DNA of 64,000 bases from Rhodospirillaceae bacterium (GCA_947476695.1 CANJRD010000007.1:62001-126000), one strand, 5' to 3'. Positions 7,350 through 16,682 are shown, counted from the first letter of the stretch. Made by a program: numbers and translations. The notes: generated from the sequence alone by a model not told the origin.

Positions 7350-8339
7350 GTGAGCATCTCTGCCAGCATCCAGAAGGTGGCGCACAGCACCTTCGATTCC
7401 GACTACATCGCCGCCGAGATCGCCGAGCGCTATCCCTACAAGGGCAAGCTTGAGGGGCGGCTTCTGTATCGCGGTTTCAACGACGTCTACACGCTCCGGG
7501 ACGATGATGGCCGCCGCGCGCTGCGGGTCTGGCGCGCCAATGCGCGCTCGCTCGGACAGGTGATGCAGGAACTCGACTTCCTCGAATTCCTGCGCGGCCA
7601 AGGCGTGCCGGTGTCGACGCCGATCCCCACGCTGAAGAACGAGCGCCACTTCATTCTCGAAGCCGGCGAGGGGCAGCGTCCTGCGGTGTTGTACACCTGG
7701 GCGCCGGGGCGCAAGTTCGGCGACCTGCTCGATGTCAGCATGGCCGAGAAGATCGGCGCCAAGTTCGCCGAGATGCATCTGGTGTCGAAGGGCTATCGCC
7801 CGGCCGACGCCTTCGTCATCGATCCGGCGGCGATGATCACCGACAATCTCGGCGTCATGCTGGAATGGTGCGAGGACCGGCCCGAGGATATCCGCGATTA
7901 CACCTTGTTGACCGAACGGATGCCGGCGCGCATCCGCGAAATGGGCGCCGCCGATCTGCCGCGCGGCATGTGCCATCAGGACATGCATCCGGCCAACGTG
8001 CATGTCACCGAAGACGGCGGCATCACCTTCATCGACTTCGACGGCTGCTCGGAAGGCTATTGGCTGCACGACGTGCAGAACTTCGTCTTCGGCAGCGCCT
8101 TCTACGGCTTCGACGCGAAGTACGGCGCGGCATTCGAACGCGGGTACACCAAGGTGCGCCCCTATACCGCCGATGAGCGCGACAACGTCGAGATGATCCT
8201 GTTGATCAAGGCATTCCGCCTGCTCGGCGGCGCGGCGCGCGCCACACGGTCGCGCGGTCGCGATCTGTTGCGTCTGCGCACGCTCGACTGGTTTGCCGAT
8301 TACATCAAAACGCGCGCCCGCAAGTTCGGACTGCTCTAG
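7350..8339 (+). CDS. Choline/aminoglycoside-kinase-fold phosphotransferase (SrkA/RdoA-like)
   Basis: 329 aa from GTG 7350, preceded by AAAGGA (7338-7343); upstream ATG 7320 lacks a ribosome site. The protein-kinase-like fold shows a lysine-containing N-lobe (YRGFNDVYTLRDDDGRRALRVW), the catalytic loop MCHQDMHPANVHV with Asp and Asn, and the metal-binding FIDFDGC. This pattern is that of phosphotransferases such as stress-response kinase SrkA and homoserine kinase II. The substrate may be a small molecule or a protein. Its TAG overlaps the stop of the convergent cytochrome gene at a shared CTAG (8336-8339). Confidence 0.85.
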   Translation: MSISASIQKVAHSTFDSDYIAAEIAERYPYKGKLEGRLLYRGFNDVYTLRDDDGRRALRVWRANARSLGQVMQELDFLEFLRGQGVPVSTPIPTLKNERHFILEAGEGQRPAVLYTWAPGRKFGDLLDVSMAEKIGAKFAEMHLVSKGYRPADAFVIDPAAMITDNLGVMLEWCEDRPEDIRDYTLLTERMPARIREMGAADLPRGMCHQDMHPANVHVTEDGGITFIDFDGCSEGYWLHDVQNFVFGSAFYGFDAKYGAAFERGYTKVRPYTADERDNVEMILLIKAFRLLGGAARATRSRGRDLLRLRTLDWFADYIKTRARKFGLL

Positions 8340-8740
8340 TTCGGGCAAGCCTTCGCGGCGTCGCCGCCGTGTTGCTGCAAATAGGCAACGAGCGCGCGGC
8401 GCTTCTCCGGCGTATTGCTGCCGCGCGGCAACTCCATCGGCGTGTCGGCGATCATCTTGCCGGGATCGGCGAGGTATTCGTCGACCAGCGCTGGAGTCCA
8501 GACGGCGTGCAGTTTGGCGAAGGCGATCATGCCTTCGGAATATTCAAAGTCTTTCAGCGAACCGGGCTTGCGGCACAGCACACCGGCCAGGTTCGGCCCC
8601 GGCAGATCGTTCACCTTGGGATCGATGCTGTGACACATCGTGCAGGCGTTGAAGGCGAGTTCGCCGGCATCTGCGGCGAAACTCGCCGATGCGAGCACCA
8701 TCGCACCGGCGAGTAAAGCTGCGAACAGATTAGCCTGCAC
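8336..8740 (-). CDS. Secreted class-I c-type cytochrome
   Basis: 134 aa. GTG start at 8740 directly abuts the TAA of the upstream lectin-like gene (8741-8743), so the two are co-translated. A signal peptide (1-22, ending SFAADA) is followed by the haem-c motif CTMCH near residue 33. SIDPKVNDLPGPNLAGV follows, as does YLADPGKMIADTPMELP, whose Met is the likely sixth haem ligand, as in c2/c550 cytochromes. It is a periplasmic electron carrier. Which dehydrogenase it serves is not evident; its neighbour is not a recognised redox enzyme. Confidence 0.9.
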   Translation of the reverse strand: MQANLFAALLAGAMVLASASFAADAGELAFNACTMCHSIDPKVNDLPGPNLAGVLCRKPGSLKDFEYSEGMIAFAKLHAVWTPALVDEYLADPGKMIADTPMELPRGSNTPEKRRALVAYLQQHGGDAAKACPN

Positions 8741-9451
8741 TTAGCGCGCTTCGGCGGCGAAGCAGTAGTACAGCCCGTTGCCGCCTGTGGAGATCAGGTT
8801 CTCCTGGCTGCAACCGCGGCTGGGATGCACCGAGTTCCACGAGATGCTGGTGCTCGACGAATTGCGATCCGCGTGACCCAACTGCGCGCTGCCGTCGGTG
8901 CCGGAGTTCGTCCAGTTGCTGCAGGTGTGATCGTACTTCGTGTCCTTGTAGGCGCGGCCGTCTGTGGTCGAGCCGGTCAGCACGTCGTGATAGTTCGGCT
9001 TGTCGCCTTCGCCGGGCACCGGCTCGCCCTTTTCGTTCAGTGCGGAACCCTTGCTGATCAGGTTGCCGTTGCGCGCCTGCTCCAGCGTGTCGCCGTGCAG
9101 ATCGCCGACGTTGGCCGCGATCCGCGCGCCCTTGGCGTTGAACCATGGGCCCTTGCCGATGCGGTCACGCGCGTTGATCGCCTTTTTGCCCTTCTCGGCC
9201 TGCGTGCTGAGATAGGCGCGCCAGGTGTGATTGCCGATACCGGCGGCTTGCGCGAGGTTCTGGCAGTGTTTGTCCGCGCCTTCGAGACCGCCGAGGTCGG
9301 CGCCCTTGCCGCCGCCGACGCTGGTGACGAAGAACGACGGTGGGCCTTTGGGCTTCTGCTCCAGCGGCGGAATGCGTGACGAGGTCGGTGCCTGCGCCAA
9401 GGCGGCGCCGCCGATCAGAATGCAAACAGTAATCGTCGAAAGTGTTTTCAT
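8741..9451 (-). CDS. Secreted lectin-like/C-type-lectin-fold protein, unknown function
   Basis: 236 aa from ATG 9451 (GGGGAGCC upstream) with a signal peptide (MKTLSTITVCILIGGAALAQ). The mature region has FFVTSVGGGKGADLGGLEGA, CQNLAQAAG, TWRAYLST, GPWFNAKG, CSNWTNSG, ISWNSVHPSRGCS and GNGLYYCF. This Trp/Cys/Gly pattern is like bacterial proteins annotated as lectin or endostatin-like. Four cysteines in the mature part suggest two disulfides. Co-transcription with a cytochrome c through an abutting start suggests a periplasmic or cell-surface role. The family name is tentative; export is well supported. Confidence 0.7.
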   Translation of the reverse strand: MKTLSTITVCILIGGAALAQAPTSSRIPPLEQKPKGPPSFFVTSVGGGKGADLGGLEGADKHCQNLAQAAGIGNHTWRAYLSTQAEKGKKAINARDRIGKGPWFNAKGARIAANVGDLHGDTLEQARNGNLISKGSALNEKGEPVPGEGDKPNYHDVLTGSTTDGRAYKDTKYDHTCSNWTNSGTDGSAQLGHADRNSSSTSISWNSVHPSRGCSQENLISTGGNGLYYCFAAEAR

Positions 9452-9605
9452 AAATGGCTCCCCGGGGGTGATGGCGGGAAGAGGATATCGCGATCTCAGG
9501 CGTGCTCGCATCGCTTTTCGCAACCGCGAATGTGCGGTTTGCGCTGGTGAGCCTATCCGAAGTGCCTAGACTGATCGCAGGTGAAACGTTGCAAGGAGGG
9601 GAGCC

Positions 9606-9980
9606 ATGCAAGTGTTCGTCGCTGCCGCCGTTACGGCGGGATTAAGTCTTGTGCTCGCGACCGCGCCGGCGATCGCCGGTCCGCTCGAGGACGGCGTGAA
9701 GGCCTACAGCAAAGCCGACTACCGTGCCGCCGAACGGCTACTCATGCCGCTGGCGGAGCAAGGCAATGTCGATGCGATGTACAGCATCGCCATGATGTAC
9801 CACAAAGGCCAGGGCCTGAGCGAAGACAAGGTCAAGGCGCACCTTTGGTATGACCTGGCCTCCCGCAACGGCGACAAGGACGCGGCGAGCGATCGTGACG
9901 CGCTTGAGCGCGACATGACGCCCGATCAGGTCGCCGAGGCGAAGAAGATGGCCACTGAGTGGAAGCCCAAAGCTAAATAG
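9606..9980 (+). CDS. Secreted Sel1-like repeat protein
   Basis: 124 aa. AAGGAGGGG lies 5-13 bp before the ATG. A signal peptide (1-24, ending APAIAG) is followed by Sel1/TPR-like helical repeats: AYSKADYRAAERLLMPLAEQGNVDA and MYSIAMMYHKGQGLSEDKVKAHLWYDLAS. The final helices read RDALERDMTPDQVAEAKKMA, the usual end of short Sel1 proteins. Sel1 repeats mediate protein-protein contacts, here in the periplasm; the partner is unknown. It is monocistronic and convergent with the MATE gene at 15 bp. Confidence 0.88.
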   Translation: MQVFVAAAVTAGLSLVLATAPAIAGPLEDGVKAYSKADYRAAERLLMPLAEQGNVDAMYSIAMMYHKGQGLSEDKVKAHLWYDLASRNGDKDAASDRDALERDMTPDQVAEAKKMATEWKPKAK

Positions 9981-9995
9981 GCTTCGAGATCGACG

Positions 9996-11417
9996 TTATT
10001 CGGCTGGTGCCATGCCTGCGGGCGGCATCAGCCGCGAACGGCGCCAATTGCCGAAGCGATAGTAGGCGATGGCGCAAACGTTCGAGAGCACCGCGCTCAG
10101 CGGGAAGCTCCACCAGATCGCGTCCGCGCCCCAGCTCGGCATGAGGTGGTTGGCGAACGGGATGCGCACGATCCACATCGAGAAAACGAGAATGATCAGC
10201 GGCGGGATCACGGCGCCCGTGGCGCGCACCGTTCCGAACAAGATGAATGTGGTGCTGAACAGGATGAAACCCCACAGCACGATACCGTTGATGTGGCGTG
10301 CGATGTCCAGCGCGTCCGGATCGCCCGGCAGGAAGAAGGCCATCAGCGGATCGCCGATGATGTAGGTGATGGCCGTCAGCACCGCGGTGAAAATAAATCC
10401 GGATAGTACGGCGGTCGTGGTGATCTGCGAGACGCGATCCCAGCGGCCGGCGCCCACGTTCTGCGCGGCCATCGACGAGACAGAGGTGCCAAGCCCGATG
10501 GCCGGCATCTGGATATAGGCCCACAGCTGTGAGGCCGCACCGTAAGCCGCGATGGTGCGGGCGCCGAAGCGGTTGACGAAGCTGATCATCACCACCGCGG
10601 CGGCGGACATGATCAGCATCTGCAAGCTCATCGGCACGCCCTTTTTGATCAGCCGCGATAGCGTGGGCATGTGCGGGCGCAGGTAGCGCAGGTCGCGGCC
10701 GCGCAGCAGCAGCGGGCTATTGCGACGATACATATGCGCGAGCATGCCGATCAGACCGACGGCTTGCGCGATCACGGTCGACAGCGCCGAGCCGGAGATG
10801 CCGAGCGCGGGGATCGGGCCGATGCCGCGCATCAGCAGGGGGTTCAGCACAACGTCGAGGCCGACGGAGACGATCATGAACAGGAACGGCGTGCGGGAAT
10901 CGCCGCCGCCGCGCTGTATCATCATCACGAAGGCGAACATGTACATGAAGGGCGTCGCGACGAAGATCATGCGCAGGTAAGCGATCGCCTGCCGCATGAC
11001 GTCGTCGGGCGTGCGCATCATCGTCAGGACATGCGGCGACAGCAGGAAGCCGAGCGCACCGATGATGATGGACAGGGTCAGGAAGAAGCCGCCGCCGGTG
11101 CCGACGACGCGTTTGATCTCGGCGGTATCGCCGCGGCCGACCGCCTGGGCGACGAAGATGTTGCACGCCATGCCGATACCGAACGCGGCGCTGAGCAGCA
11201 GGAACAGCAGCATGTTGGCGTTGGAGGTCGCGGCCAGCGCGTTGATGCCCAGGATGTGACTGACCCAGGCGGCGTTGATCAGGCCGTTGAGCGATTGCAG
11301 CGCGTTGGCGCCGATCACCGGCAGAGCGAAGCGGAACAGGGTGCTGCCGATCGGCCCGTGGATCAGGGCACTGCCTTGCGCCATTCTGGCGGCAGGATTG
11401 GCGGCATCGCCGGGCAT
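9996..11417 (-). CDS. MATE-family multidrug/toxin efflux transporter
   Basis: 473 aa from ATG 11417 (GGA 10 bp upstream); a longer frame to 11516 adds a hydrophilic, unlikely leader. The 12-helix pattern is clear. Repeat 1 begins GPIGSTLFRFALPVIGANALQSL, then GINALAATSNANMLLFLLLSAAFGIGMACNIFVAQAVG, the typical MATE signature. Repeat 2 begins LIKKGVPMSLQMLIMSAA and contains ASQLWAYIQMPAIGLGTSVSSMAAQNVGAG. These inner-membrane antiporters use Na+ or H+ to export cationic or amphipathic compounds. No regulator is adjacent. Substrate unknown. Confidence 0.93.
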   Translation of the reverse strand: MPGDAANPAARMAQGSALIHGPIGSTLFRFALPVIGANALQSLNGLINAAWVSHILGINALAATSNANMLLFLLLSAAFGIGMACNIFVAQAVGRGDTAEIKRVVGTGGGFFLTLSIIIGALGFLLSPHVLTMMRTPDDVMRQAIAYLRMIFVATPFMYMFAFVMMIQRGGGDSRTPFLFMIVSVGLDVVLNPLLMRGIGPIPALGISGSALSTVIAQAVGLIGMLAHMYRRNSPLLLRGRDLRYLRPHMPTLSRLIKKGVPMSLQMLIMSAAAVVMISFVNRFGARTIAAYGAASQLWAYIQMPAIGLGTSVSSMAAQNVGAGRWDRVSQITTTAVLSGFIFTAVLTAITYIIGDPLMAFFLPGDPDALDIARHINGIVLWGFILFSTTFILFGTVRATGAVIPPLIILVFSMWIVRIPFANHLMPSWGADAIWWSFPLSAVLSNVCAIAYYRFGNWRRSRLMPPAGMAPAE

Positions 11418-11641
11418 CAAGACTATCCATAAGGGCGAGGCGGGCGCATATTCTCGCGCATCGTCCTCAAGGGCGTGGCAGCACCCTAAGTCAAATTGCG
11501 ACCGGGCCGCACCCACGCAACATCCTCCGATCCGCAGGGCGAGCAGATATCAGATAGCGGGCATCGTTTTCAGCCACGGAGCCAGCTATTGCGTGTGGGC
11601 ACCCACCGCTAGGTTGCGTCCGCCCGGGTATGATCAACGAG

Positions 11642-12571
11642 TCACTTGCAGGCGAAGATGCCGATCGTGGAGGGGCGTGTCTGCAGCAGCTCGGCCCGGG
11701 TCTTCGCCCATTCGCCGCTGCCTTTCACCGCCGCGTCAAAAAACTGCAGCGACAGCTTCTGAATCTCCGCCAGTGTCGCGGGGCTCTCCTTCTTCTCTTC
11801 GGTGCGATGCATGCCGAGCGTGCCGCCGAGGAAGTGTTCAACACCGGTCATGGCCGCGAGACAGCGGTTGCCGACTTCGGTGTTGTAGAAATACTGCGCG
11901 TGCGCGTGCCAATCGTTTTCCATCGTCAGGTCTTCCAGCCCGGCGACGATCAGGACGGGCTTGCTGTCGGTGCGCCATTCCACATTGCGGAAGCCCGGCG
12001 CGCGGCTGGGCGGCGCCAGCAGCACGCCGGCGGTGATGCGAGGATCGGTGAAGTCGGCGGCGACGTCGGGCATTTTCGCGCCGACCAGGGCGGCGGCGGT
12101 ATGCCCGCCGAACGAATGTCCGGCGGCGAGGATGCGCTTGGTGTCGACGCGGCCCTTCAGCAGCGGCGTGTCGCGCACGATCTCATCCAGTGTGTCGAGG
12201 ACGCGATGCATGTCGAGCAAGCGACCGCGCCAGGCGTCCTGCATGCGCGGATCGGTGCGCTGCAAACCGATCGTGGTGGAATCGATATGCGTCGGCTGGA
12301 TCACGACATAGCCGTGGCTCGCCCAGAATTCGGACAGCGGCAGGTAGTCGTCTTTGGAATACTGCGCGCCGTGGGCGAACAGGATCACCGGCAGCTTGGT
12401 GCCGTTCACCGGCGCCGTGATGCGCAACGACACATCGCGGTTCTGCGTAGGCTCGTGGATGATGACCGGATTGATGGTGACAAGGGCTTGCGACAAGTCC
12501 TCGGCGGCCATCGCGCCGTGCAGGTTCATCAGCAGACCAAGCGCGATTGCGCCGTATAAGCGGATGTTCAT
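11642..12571 (-). CDS. Exported alpha/beta hydrolase (dienelactone-hydrolase/PAF-acetylhydrolase-like)
   Basis: 309 aa from ATG 12571, preceded by GGGGGCTCC; a TTG start at 12589 is possible but needless. A signal peptide (about 1-23, ending HGAMAAED) is followed by an alpha/beta fold: PVILFAHGAQ (oxyanion strand), AAGHSFGGHTAAAL with the nucleophile Ser in GHSFG, PVLIVAGLEDLTMEN (acid loop) and GVEHFLGG (His). It is probably a periplasmic esterase. The neighbours downstream and upstream are unrelated, so the substrate is unknown. Confidence 0.87.
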   Translation of the reverse strand: MNIRLYGAIALGLLMNLHGAMAAEDLSQALVTINPVIIHEPTQNRDVSLRITAPVNGTKLPVILFAHGAQYSKDDYLPLSEFWASHGYVVIQPTHIDSTTIGLQRTDPRMQDAWRGRLLDMHRVLDTLDEIVRDTPLLKGRVDTKRILAAGHSFGGHTAAALVGAKMPDVAADFTDPRITAGVLLAPPSRAPGFRNVEWRTDSKPVLIVAGLEDLTMENDWHAHAQYFYNTEVGNRCLAAMTGVEHFLGGTLGMHRTEEKKESPATLAEIQKLSLQFFDAAVKGSGEWAKTRAELLQTRPSTIGIFACK

Positions 12572-12640
12572 GGAGCCCCCGAAGTTCAACGCGTTCCGTC
12601 GCGCCTAAGGTACGCCGACCGCGCGCTTACGCGACGGTCC

Positions 12641-13711
12641 TTAAGGCAGCGTCTCGGCTGTCGGGCGCATCACCGGCTGATAGCCGCCGCCCGCGCTGGT
12701 CAACCCGGTTCCGACAAGCCAGCGGTCGCCGCCGACCTCGCCGGGTTTCCTGTCCCGGCTGTGGGTGAAGACCGCATCGCCTTTGTAAGCCCACAGCTTT
12801 TTGCCGTCGCGCGTGACGACTGACCAGTCGCCAAGATTCTTGTCGGTGTCGGTGGCAGCGACCGCCGTGAACGCGGCGTCGAGGCAGGCCTGGTCGCACA
12901 TCAGTTTGCGCGCCTGGTCGAGGCCGGCGGGCGCGACATAGAGCGTACGTCCGGTGGCATCGGCGAACACCTCGCCCATGTCGGTGCCCTGGATGGTGAC
13001 CCAGGCCGGTTCACCCGCGGCGGGCGACAGCACGGCGGCTTGCCACGCCTTGTCGCGGCCATGCCCTTCGATTTCGCCCGGTCGGCTGTCACGCGTGTAG
13101 GTGTAAAGCACCTGGCCCCGGTACGCCCACTGCCGCGCACCGTCGTCGCGCGCCACCATCGTCCAATCGCCCTTGGCCTTGGCGGCCAGCGGCGCGATCA
13201 GTGGCATCCAGTCTTCAAGGCACTTCGCGGTGCAGGGCTTGCCATCGGTGCGCCGATACAGCGTGTGTCCGCCGCGGTCGATCAGGATGCGTCCCAGAAC
13301 CGACTGGCGCTGCGTCACGCCCGGGGGCGTGAAGATCGGCGTCATAGCGACGCGCCAGGCGAGATTGCCGGCGCCCTCGCCGAAGCTGGTGCCGGGCAAG
13401 TCCTTCGCGAAGATGTAGACGGGGCGGCCGTTCAGCGCCCATTGCTTCTTGCCGTCGTCGCGGGCGATCGCCGACCAGGCCGCGTCGGACTTAGCGTCGC
13501 CCGGCGCGATCAGCGGCGGCCAGGCGCGGGCGCAGACGTCGTTGCACAGCGACTTGCCGGGCTTATCCTGCGCGTAGGTATAAAGCGTGCGATCCTGCGC
13601 ATCGGCGTAAATAACGCCCGCGCCATCCTTGCGCTCGCGCACTTCGGCGGGCGCAGCCAGCGCCGCACTCGTGATCGCGGCGAGCGCCAGTGTGAGAAGT
13701 ATGGCGCGCAT
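12641..13711 (-). CDS. Module A: secreted COG4315-type repeat protein
   Basis: 356 aa from ATG 13711 (13709-13711), which overlaps the TGA of the DUF1552 gene by one base (TGATG). A signal peptide (MRAILLTLALAAITSAALAA) is followed by three to four copies of the 'secreted repeat' unit (PF03640-like): RTLYTYAQDKPGKSLCNDVCARAWPPL ... WSAIARDDGKKQWALNGRPVYIFAKD; HTLYRRTDGKPCTAKCLEDWMPL ... RQWAYRGQVLYTYTRDSRPGE; and RTLYVAPAGLDQARKLMCDQACLDA ... KLWAYKGDAVFTHSRD. Each has a Cys-x3-Cys pair and a W-Y-G strand. Function of the family is unknown; it is last in the five-gene module. A paralogue lies at 47145-48269. Confidence 0.88.
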   Translation of the reverse strand: MRAILLTLALAAITSAALAAPAEVRERKDGAGVIYADAQDRTLYTYAQDKPGKSLCNDVCARAWPPLIAPGDAKSDAAWSAIARDDGKKQWALNGRPVYIFAKDLPGTSFGEGAGNLAWRVAMTPIFTPPGVTQRQSVLGRILIDRGGHTLYRRTDGKPCTAKCLEDWMPLIAPLAAKAKGDWTMVARDDGARQWAYRGQVLYTYTRDSRPGEIEGHGRDKAWQAAVLSPAAGEPAWVTIQGTDMGEVFADATGRTLYVAPAGLDQARKLMCDQACLDAAFTAVAATDTDKNLGDWSVVTRDGKKLWAYKGDAVFTHSRDRKPGEVGGDRWLVGTGLTSAGGGYQPVMRPTAETLP

Positions 13712-15057
13712 CACACCAAGATCTCGCCGATCGGCTTCGCGGTCTGCAGCGAGCCCTGGCCCCATTTCTCCAGCGGCAGACCCATCGCCTGGAGGGCGGT
13801 GAGGCCGACACGCGTGACGGGATCGCCGTGGCCGGCGATGTGGCGGCCGGTCTTCAGCTTGCCGCCCGCCGTGCCGATGGTGAACATCGGAATGTTGTCG
13901 ATCTGGTGGATCTTCGCGAAGCTCGTTTCGGCGTGGGCGAAGATCAGCGTGTTGTCGAGCAGCGTGCCCGCACCTTCACGCACGGACTCGAAGGCCTTGA
14001 TGAAGGCGGCAAGCGCATCCATCGAACGGCAATTGAACCAGAACGCTTCAGGCTGATAGCCGAGGTTCTTGTCGACCGGCTCCTCATGCGTGAGCGTGTG
14101 GTGGGTGTAAGCCGTGCCCGGCTTGCGGATCGACGACAGCGTGTCGTTGAACGACATGTTGAAGACGCGCGTCTGATTGCAGGCGACGGCCAGCGTGAGG
14201 ATTTTCGTCAGCGCTTCGTGGTTCGCCTGCGCGACCGGCAGTTCCGTGCCCATCGGCATGTCGTCGGGCTTGGCGGCGATGCGGCAGGCATCGGCGGGCG
14301 CGGGCTTTTCCGATTGCAGGGCCAATTGATGTTCAAGTTCGCGCACCGATGTGGCGAACTCATCCATGCGCGCCTTGTCGGCCGCGCCCAGCACCTTCTC
14401 GAAGCGCTTGCGCTGTTCCTCGACGCCGGACAGCACGCTCTTCTGCAGCATCAGATCCGGATCGGGCTTGAACTCCGCGCTGTTGGGGTCGGCGAAGCCG
14501 GGCCCGAACACGCGCGCATACAGAGCAATGGGTGAGACTTCCGACGGATTGCGCACATGGGTGCTGCGCGCCGTCAGGCTGTCCTTGGGATTGCCGGTGC
14601 AGCCCATGTCGAGCGAGCGGAAGCGTGTCGAACCACCGATGTGATCGGAGACCAGCACGTCCAGCGTCGGCGCCAGGATGTCGGCGGGCTTCGGCGGCGC
14701 AGTGCCGGTGCGCACCGTGATCCAGCCGCTCTGGTGGACGTGGTTCGGATGGCCGTCGAGTGGCGAGTTGAAATAGCCGAAGTAGTTGATGCGGCTTTTG
14801 TACGGCGTGAGCGCCTCGCATTCCTTCAGGAATGTGAGTTGGTCGGTGTTCGGGTCGACCGCGTAGCCAGGCGTATGGCCCATCGACCAGAACCATGTGC
14901 CGAACCGCACCGGCAGGGGCGCGCCGGAGGCGAGCGCGGTGCCATGCGTGTTCAGGAAAATCTCCAGATACGGCAGCGGCAACGCGACGGCCGCGCCGCC
15001 GAGCAGGCCGCGCAGGATTTCACGCCGCGCGGCGGGACGCTTGATGAGGAAGCTCAT
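13711..15057 (-). CDS. Module A: DUF1552 protein, exported
   Basis: 448 aa. The N-terminus KRPAARREILRGLLGGAAVALPLPYLEIFL looks like a Tat signal (RRE motif plus hydrophobic stretch). It continues with the DUF1552 pattern PVRFGTWFWSMGHTPGYAVDP, INYFGYFNSPLDGHPNHVHQSG, LDVLVSDHIGGSTRFRSLDMGC, MRELEHQL-like helices and NTLIFAHAETSFAKIHQIDNIPMFTIGTAGGKLKTGRHI. DUF1552 relates to the DUF1501/sulfatase-like fold and in planctomycetes it is paired with DUF1592 proteins; no activity is established. Start ATG 15057 overlaps the TGA of the DUF1592 gene (ATGA). Paralogue at 48272-49639. Confidence 0.9.
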   Translation of the reverse strand: MSFLIKRPAARREILRGLLGGAAVALPLPYLEIFLNTHGTALASGAPLPVRFGTWFWSMGHTPGYAVDPNTDQLTFLKECEALTPYKSRINYFGYFNSPLDGHPNHVHQSGWITVRTGTAPPKPADILAPTLDVLVSDHIGGSTRFRSLDMGCTGNPKDSLTARSTHVRNPSEVSPIALYARVFGPGFADPNSAEFKPDPDLMLQKSVLSGVEEQRKRFEKVLGAADKARMDEFATSVRELEHQLALQSEKPAPADACRIAAKPDDMPMGTELPVAQANHEALTKILTLAVACNQTRVFNMSFNDTLSSIRKPGTAYTHHTLTHEEPVDKNLGYQPEAFWFNCRSMDALAAFIKAFESVREGAGTLLDNTLIFAHAETSFAKIHQIDNIPMFTIGTAGGKLKTGRHIAGHGDPVTRVGLTALQAMGLPLEKWGQGSLQTAKPIGEILV

Positions 15058-16682
15058 GACTTGTCCTCCGTGGTGCCGGCTTTGGCGGCGGCCGGACTCT
15101 GTCCGGCGCCTTGGCCACTGACGGCGTAGAAAGCATCGCTCAAAGCGATGCGGCGAATGAGGGACGGGAACTTGTAGCCGCTGTCGGCAAAGGTCTTTTC
15201 GAGATAGACGACGAAGGCCTTTTCGTCGCTCACGGTCTGACGGCCGGCGGCGTAGGTGAAGGCGCGATTGACGACACAGGACGCCGCCGCCGGATTGTCG
15301 TGCAGCGCTTTGGCAAGTTCCGCGCCGTTGGCGTATTTCACACCGTCCAGGTCGCCGCTGAGATCGAGGGCCGCGCCGTTTTCATTGTCACGGATCTGAC
15401 CCAGGCCGTCGAAGTTCTCGAGCGCGAGGCCGATGGGGTCGGTCAACTTGTGACAGCCGGCGCAGGCCGGATCGTTCGCATGCGCCGCCAGCCTTTCGCG
15501 TGCGGTGCGCAGCGGCGAGTCCGGATCGTTGAACTTGTCGAAGTTCACGTTGCCCGGCGGGTCGGGCACGCGCTGACACAGCAGCAGTTCGCGGATCGCC
15601 TTGCCGCGCAGGGTGGGCGAGCTTTTGCCGGGATGCGAATGCAGGGCGACAAAGCCGACCTGCGACTGGATGCCGGCGCGCGGATCGTCCGACGGGAAAT
15701 CGAACCGCGACCAGCCGCTCGGGTCGTTGACGCCGACACGGTAGATCAAGCCGAGCGCATTGGAGATGTGGGTCTCGCGCGTGGTGAAGATGTCGCGATA
15801 GTCGACATTCCTGGTGACGAGCAGGTCGACCAGGGTGCGCAGCGTCTGTTCCTTGCCGTCGTTCGCCGCCGTCAGTGTGAAGGCCGGGAACAGCGTCGTG
15901 TCCTTTTGCAGGTTGGTCGTGTCGTCCAGGCTCAGCATGTCGGTGAAGAAGGCGCGCACGCCGTCCTTGAAGCGCGGCGAGGCGATCATGCGATCGACTT
16001 CCTGCTTCAGGCCGTCCTCGGTCTTCAGCTTGCCGCCCTCCGCCGCCTGCAAAAGAACGTCATCAGGCGATGTGTTCCACAACAGCAGGCTCAGGCGCGT
16101 CGCCTTGGCGTAGTCGTCGAGTTGCTTGCCGTTCGCGCGTTCGACGACGAACAGGAAGTCCGGCGCCTCGAGCAACGTTTGCAGGCCGTAAGCAAGGCCG
16201 GTGTAGAAGTCGCCGCGCACGGCGGTCGCTTCGCGGGCCAGCTTGACCTGATCCCGCACCTCGTCTGTCGTCAGCGGGCGGCGGAACAGCAGGCGGCCGA
16301 TGCGGCTGTAGAATTCTGTCGCGCAAGAATCGTCGGCGGTGCGCAGGTCTTGCGGGCCGCAGCCGACCAGCACGTCGCGATTGGTTGTGTCCGTCACTTG
16401 AGCGGCGATCGAGCGCGCAAGCGCGTGGAAGCGCTCGAACGCCGCCGCGCCCACGGTGGCGCTGCCGGCGCCGATGGTCAGCAGGCCGTCGGTGCGCAGC
16501 AGCGGGTCGAAGCGTCCGGCCACCACGATCTGCGGGCCGAACACATCGGCGATGACGCTGCGGTATTGCGATTCCGTTAAGCGGCGCGTCACCGCCGGGC
16601 CGCCGGTGGTCTGCGGCTCCGTCGGGCCGCAGCCCGCGAGCGTCAGACTAAGAAGGGCGAGTGAGGCAAGCTTGCGGATCAT
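15054..16682 (-). CDS. Module A: DUF1587/1592/1588/1585-type haem-c lipoprotein
   Basis: 542 aa from ATG 16682 (overlapping the previous TGA as ATGA). A lipobox LTLAGC gives a lipidated Cys near residue 18. The order of Pfam-type blocks is DUF1587 (RRLTESQYRSVIADVFGPQ), DUF1595 (FYSRIGRLLFRRPLTTDEV), DUF1592 (ATRLSLLLWNTSPDD ... RFKDGVRAFFTDML), DUF1588 (SPTLRGKAIRELLLCQRVPDPP ... CAGCHKLTDPIGLALENFDGLG) and DUF1585 (SCVVNRAFTYAAGR ... LIRRIALSDAFYAV). The CxxCH at 407-411 should bind covalent haem, so a periplasmic or outer-membrane redox role is likely. Best known from Planctomycetes; function unproven. Paralogue at 49636-51282. Confidence 0.9.
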   Translation of the reverse strand: MIRKLASLALLSLTLAGCGPTEPQTTGGPAVTRRLTESQYRSVIADVFGPQIVVAGRFDPLLRTDGLLTIGAGSATVGAAAFERFHALARSIAAQVTDTTNRDVLVGCGPQDLRTADDSCATEFYSRIGRLLFRRPLTTDEVRDQVKLAREATAVRGDFYTGLAYGLQTLLEAPDFLFVVERANGKQLDDYAKATRLSLLLWNTSPDDVLLQAAEGGKLKTEDGLKQEVDRMIASPRFKDGVRAFFTDMLSLDDTTNLQKDTTLFPAFTLTAANDGKEQTLRTLVDLLVTRNVDYRDIFTTRETHISNALGLIYRVGVNDPSGWSRFDFPSDDPRAGIQSQVGFVALHSHPGKSSPTLRGKAIRELLLCQRVPDPPGNVNFDKFNDPDSPLRTARERLAAHANDPACAGCHKLTDPIGLALENFDGLGQIRDNENGAALDLSGDLDGVKYANGAELAKALHDNPAAASCVVNRAFTYAAGRQTVSDEKAFVVYLEKTFADSGYKFPSLIRRIALSDAFYAVSGQGAGQSPAAAKAGTTEDKS

